From contig SHZY01000062.1 of the NCBI GenBank assembly GCA_009692065.1, positions 1-32,145 of the forward strand: a stretch of 32,145 nucleotides of DNA, given 5' to 3'. The position numbers and the translations under genes were made by a program. Under the pieces are notes generated by a model, which saw nothing but the letters and a program-made list of their open reading frames with translations, was not told the DNA's origin and did not search any database. How positions within the stretch are numbered: the first letter of the stretch is position 1; every line of letters begins with the position of its first letter. This document shows, piece after piece, positions 30,065-32,145 of the stretch. This DNA comes from Gemmataceae bacterium. Lineage in GTDB: Bacteria; Planctomycetota; Planctomycetia; Gemmatales; Gemmataceae.

Positions 30065-30690
30065 TCACGAAGATGACCGGCCGGGTGAACCGCGTGCTCG
30101 ACGAAGAGATTCGCCTGCAAGTCGGGCCGCTCGAATATCAGATTCTGGTTCCGGAGTTCGTGCGCCGGATCTTGCAGCATCAGCACGGCGACGAGATCAC
30201 GCTTTACACGAGCCATTATTTCGAAGGCAATCCAGCCCATGGGCGCATGGTGCCGCGACTGATCGGCTTCCTTGCAGAGGCGGAGCAGGACTTCTTCGAT
30301 CTCTTTTGCACCGTGGACAAGGTTGGTGTGCGCAAGGCGATGAAGGCGTTTGTGCGCCCGATCAAAGAAATCGCGGACGCGATTCAGCGGCAAGACAGCA
30401 AGTGGCTCACGACGCTCCCCGGCATCGGCAGCGCGACGGCCGAACAGATCGTCGCGACCCTGCGCCGCAAGGTGACCAGGTATGCGCTGATGGCCGGGCC
30501 AAGCACGACCGGCGCCGCGGCCGCGCCGAGCGGAATCGACGGCGATGTGCTGGACGACGCCTATCAAGCCCTCTTGAGCGTGGGCCACGGTCCGCAAGAG
30601 GCGCGCGATCGACTCGACAAGGCGCTTGCGGGGGGCAAGGAGTTCAAGAATGTGGAAGACGTGTTGATGGCGATTTATCAGCAGAGGTAA
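30061..30690 (+). CDS. ruvA: Holliday junction branch migration protein RuvA
   Basis: 209 residues. A RuvA tetramer holds the junction and loads RuvB. The N-terminal OB-fold runs to about 65 (MTGRVNRVLDEEIRLQVGP, YQILVPEFVRR, EITLYTSHYF). Two helix-hairpin-helix segments follow: FFDLFCTVDKVGVRKAMKAF and LTTLPGIGSATAEQIVATLRRKV. A flexible Ala/Ser/Gly linker then leads to domain III (DDAYQALLSVGHGPQEARDR, EDVLMAIYQQ), which contacts RuvB. The extra HYFEGNPAHGRMVPRL stretch in the OB fold gives a slightly longer N-terminal domain than in E. coli. It starts inside the end of ruvC (ATGA overlap). A family B palindrome lies between it and ruvB. Confidence 0.95.
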   Translation: MITKMTGRVNRVLDEEIRLQVGPLEYQILVPEFVRRILQHQHGDEITLYTSHYFEGNPAHGRMVPRLIGFLAEAEQDFFDLFCTVDKVGVRKAMKAFVRPIKEIADAIQRQDSKWLTTLPGIGSATAEQIVATLRRKVTRYALMAGPSTTGAAAAPSGIDGDVLDDAYQALLSVGHGPQEARDRLDKALAGGKEFKNVEDVLMAIYQQR

Positions 30691-30695
30691 GTTCG

Positions 30696-30749
30696 CCGCT
30701 TGCGGCTTAGCGTTCGCGAGATGTCATGCGAACGCTAAGCCGCAAGCGG
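30696..30749. repeat. Family B palindrome, perfect 22-bp arms, between ruvA and ruvB
   Basis: CCGCTTGCGGCTTAGCGTTCGC-type arms (30696-30717 and 30728-30749) are exact complements around a 10-nt loop. It is the most perfect family B copy. Its inner ten bases TTAGCGTTCGC match the inner arms of family A. Confidence 0.85.
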
Positions 30750-30767
30750 TATTCCCCAGAGTTCCCC

Positions 30768-31805
30768 ATGGCTCGACAACCGCTTGTGCAAGCCGAAGTC
30801 CCTGACGATGACAAGAATCGCGATGCCGCCCTGCGCCCGCGGTTTCTGCGCGAGGTCATCGGCCAGCAATCAGTCAAGCAGCGGCTCGAGATTCTGCTCC
30901 GCGCGTCGAAGAAGCTGAAGGAGCCGATGTCGCACATGCTCTTCGATGGGCCGCCCGGCCTGGGCAAAACGACTTTCGCCACGGTATTGCCGAACGAGCT
31001 GGGCACCACCATCCAGATGACCAGCGGCCCCGCTTTCACGAAGCCGGCCGACATGCTGCCCTTCCTGACCAACGCCACGGACGGATCGATCCTGTTCATC
31101 GACGAGATTCACCGGTTGCCGCGGGTCGTGGAAGAGTTCATCTATCCCGCGATGGAGGATTTTCGGGTCGATATTATCCTGGGCGAGGGGATGAATGCCC
31201 GCACGATCTCGATGCCGCTCAAGCGATTCACGCTGATCGGCGCGACGACGCGAAGCGGCATGCTGTCGAGCCCGATGCGCGATCGTTTCAAGATTCACGA
31301 ACACCTGGATTATTACGCGGTGGCCGAGCTGGCCCAGATCGTGACGATCAACGCCCGCAAGCTGAACACGGTCGTCACAGCCGACGCCGCCCTGGAGATT
31401 GCCAACCGCAGCCGGGGGACGCCGCGCATCGCCAACTCGCGGCTCTGGTGGGCGCGCAGCTTTTCGGCCAGCGAGCGCGATGGTTCGATCGACCTGGCGA
31501 CAGCGCAGGCGGCCCTCAAAATGTCCGAGGTGGACCTGCTGGGTCTCGACAAACAGGACCGGCGTTACCTGGAAACGATCATCAACGTCTTCGACGGCGG
31601 GCCGGCCGGCGTCGAAGCGCTGGCGGCCACGATGAATCTTCCGTCGGACACCCTGAGCGACGAGGTCGAGCCCTATCTACTGCGAGAGCAGATGATCGTA
31701 CGCACGCCGCGCGGTCGAATGGCGACCCGCAAAGCCTATCAGCACATTGGCAAGCCGTGGACCGGGAAGGAACAGGATCCCGGTCAGGGGGCGCTTTTCG
31801 AGTGA
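30768..31805 (+). CDS. ruvB: Holliday junction branch migration helicase RuvB
   Basis: 345 residues. It is an AAA+ motor driving branch migration with RuvA. Walker A is DGPPGLGKTTFA (K67), Walker B ILFIDEIHRL (D112, E113), and sensor 1 and the arginine finger lie in LIGATTRSGMLSSPMRDRF. The C-terminal winged-helix domain shows FDGGPAGVEALAATMNLP, VEPYLLREQMIVRTPRGR and YQHIG. The usual RIANRLLRR at sensor 2 reads RIANSRLWWARSF here: still basic but with two Trp. The ATG at 30768 is preferred (MARQPLVQ), although it has no strong ribosome site; the earlier frame start at 30726 lies inside the palindrome. The ruvC-ruvA-ruvB order is the usual one. Confidence 0.97.
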   Translation: MARQPLVQAEVPDDDKNRDAALRPRFLREVIGQQSVKQRLEILLRASKKLKEPMSHMLFDGPPGLGKTTFATVLPNELGTTIQMTSGPAFTKPADMLPFLTNATDGSILFIDEIHRLPRVVEEFIYPAMEDFRVDIILGEGMNARTISMPLKRFTLIGATTRSGMLSSPMRDRFKIHEHLDYYAVAELAQIVTINARKLNTVVTADAALEIANRSRGTPRIANSRLWWARSFSASERDGSIDLATAQAALKMSEVDLLGLDKQDRRYLETIINVFDGGPAGVEALAATMNLPSDTLSDEVEPYLLREQMIVRTPRGRMATRKAYQHIGKPWTGKEQDPGQGALFE

Positions 31806-32145
31806 ATAACGGCCCAAAGTCGGCCGATCGGTGGCTAGCTCGCCGAATTAATATACTTGTGTATATGCGTCGCCTGAAAAGATATTTGCTGTCCTAGCAG
31901 TCCGTTGATTAAGTCGATATTTCGGCACCGATCACGTCGAGCGCGACGGCGACGGTCCAAAGGTAGGTCGTCGGAACATTTTCACTTCGGTGCGACCGAC
32001 GGCCGCAGGTTCGACTCCAAAGCATCTCGGTGGCAAAATAGAGAGACCAAAAAAGGCCAGCGAGGCCTTGCAGACTCCTGTGTATTGGTACAGCCTGAAA
32101 TGGAAGATTGCCAGGTTCGAGTTATGGGGTAAAGGATGTCATCCC
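31806..32145. other. Intergenic stretch without recognisable gene
   Basis: No coding sequence can be supported. It contains an AT-rich patch (31843-31870, with TTAATATACTTGTGTATATG), a small AAGGCC/GGCCTT dyad near 32055-32075, and a short GGTTCGACTCC resembling a tRNA T-arm but without pairing. A 75-codon Arg-rich open frame at 31905-32132 has no ribosome site or similarity. A promoter for a gene beyond the window could lie here. Confidence 0.55.

Noticed and set aside
31990..32040. GGTTCGACTCC resembling a tRNA T-arm
   Set aside because: The five bases on each side do not pair as a T-stem, and no acceptor or anticodon arm fits the required distances.
31905..32132. Arg-rich 75-codon open frame after ruvB
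   Set aside because: No ribosome-binding site, no recognisable domain, and composition typical of random frames in GC-rich DNA.

Overview
The window is about 32 kb of a GC-rich bacterial chromosome. It most likely comes from a planctomycete, possibly of the Gemmata-like lineage. The signs are a DUF1501 protein with a Tat-type leader, a secreted EF-hand/CotH-kinase protein, a thioredoxin/PDZ protein with a CXXCH motif, a DnaK with a charged insert before its RIINEPTAA motif, a small TTR-like lipoprotein, and many long intergenic palindromes. This assignment is inference from gene content; there is no rRNA or tRNA here to confirm it.

Layout. 1-6.2 kb: a broken CPBP-protease gene, an HD-GYP response regulator, a DUF1501 protein, a CotH/EF-hand secreted protein on the minus strand, and a relic of a GGDEF domain. 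6.2-9.0 kb: a secreted beta-sandwich protein of unknown function (minus strand) and larB. 9.0-11.8 kb, minus strand: a Skp/OmpH-like chaperone, lpxC and a Gfo/Idh/MocA oxidoreductase, which look like an outer-membrane/lipid A cluster. 12.1-16.1 kb: a small lipoprotein, a decayed methyltransferase, pyruvate kinase (minus) and a thioredoxin/PDZ protein whose frame contains one UGA. 16.1-21.8 kb: dnaK (minus), then pheA, aroF and ung. 21.8-31.8 kb, all plus strand: tpiA, rplY, pth, rpsF, ssb, rplI, dnaB, ispF, cysS, ruvC, ruvA, ruvB, a housekeeping block for translation, replication and recombination. The last 340 bases hold no recognisable gene.

How the genes relate: pheA and aroF supply aromatic amino acid biosynthesis. 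rpsF-ssb-rplI-dnaB joins ribosome and replisome genes, but no rpsR lies between ssb and rplI. ruvC-ruvA overlap by 4 bp, and ruvB follows after a palindrome, completing the Holliday-junction resolvasome.

The most interesting candidate is the gene at 14858-16069. A TGA codon at 15026-15028 falls exactly where a thioredoxin fold would carry the second Cys of CXXC, giving C-R-H-U. The frame stays open for 346 codons afterwards, and a hairpin with GGU in its loop lies 27 nt downstream, as expected for a bacterial SECIS element. It is therefore a candidate selenoprotein rather than a simple pseudogene. The second notable layer is about twenty intergenic inverted repeats falling into several sequence families. 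Two of these families share inner-arm sequence, and some abut the ribosome-binding sites of tpiA and dnaB.
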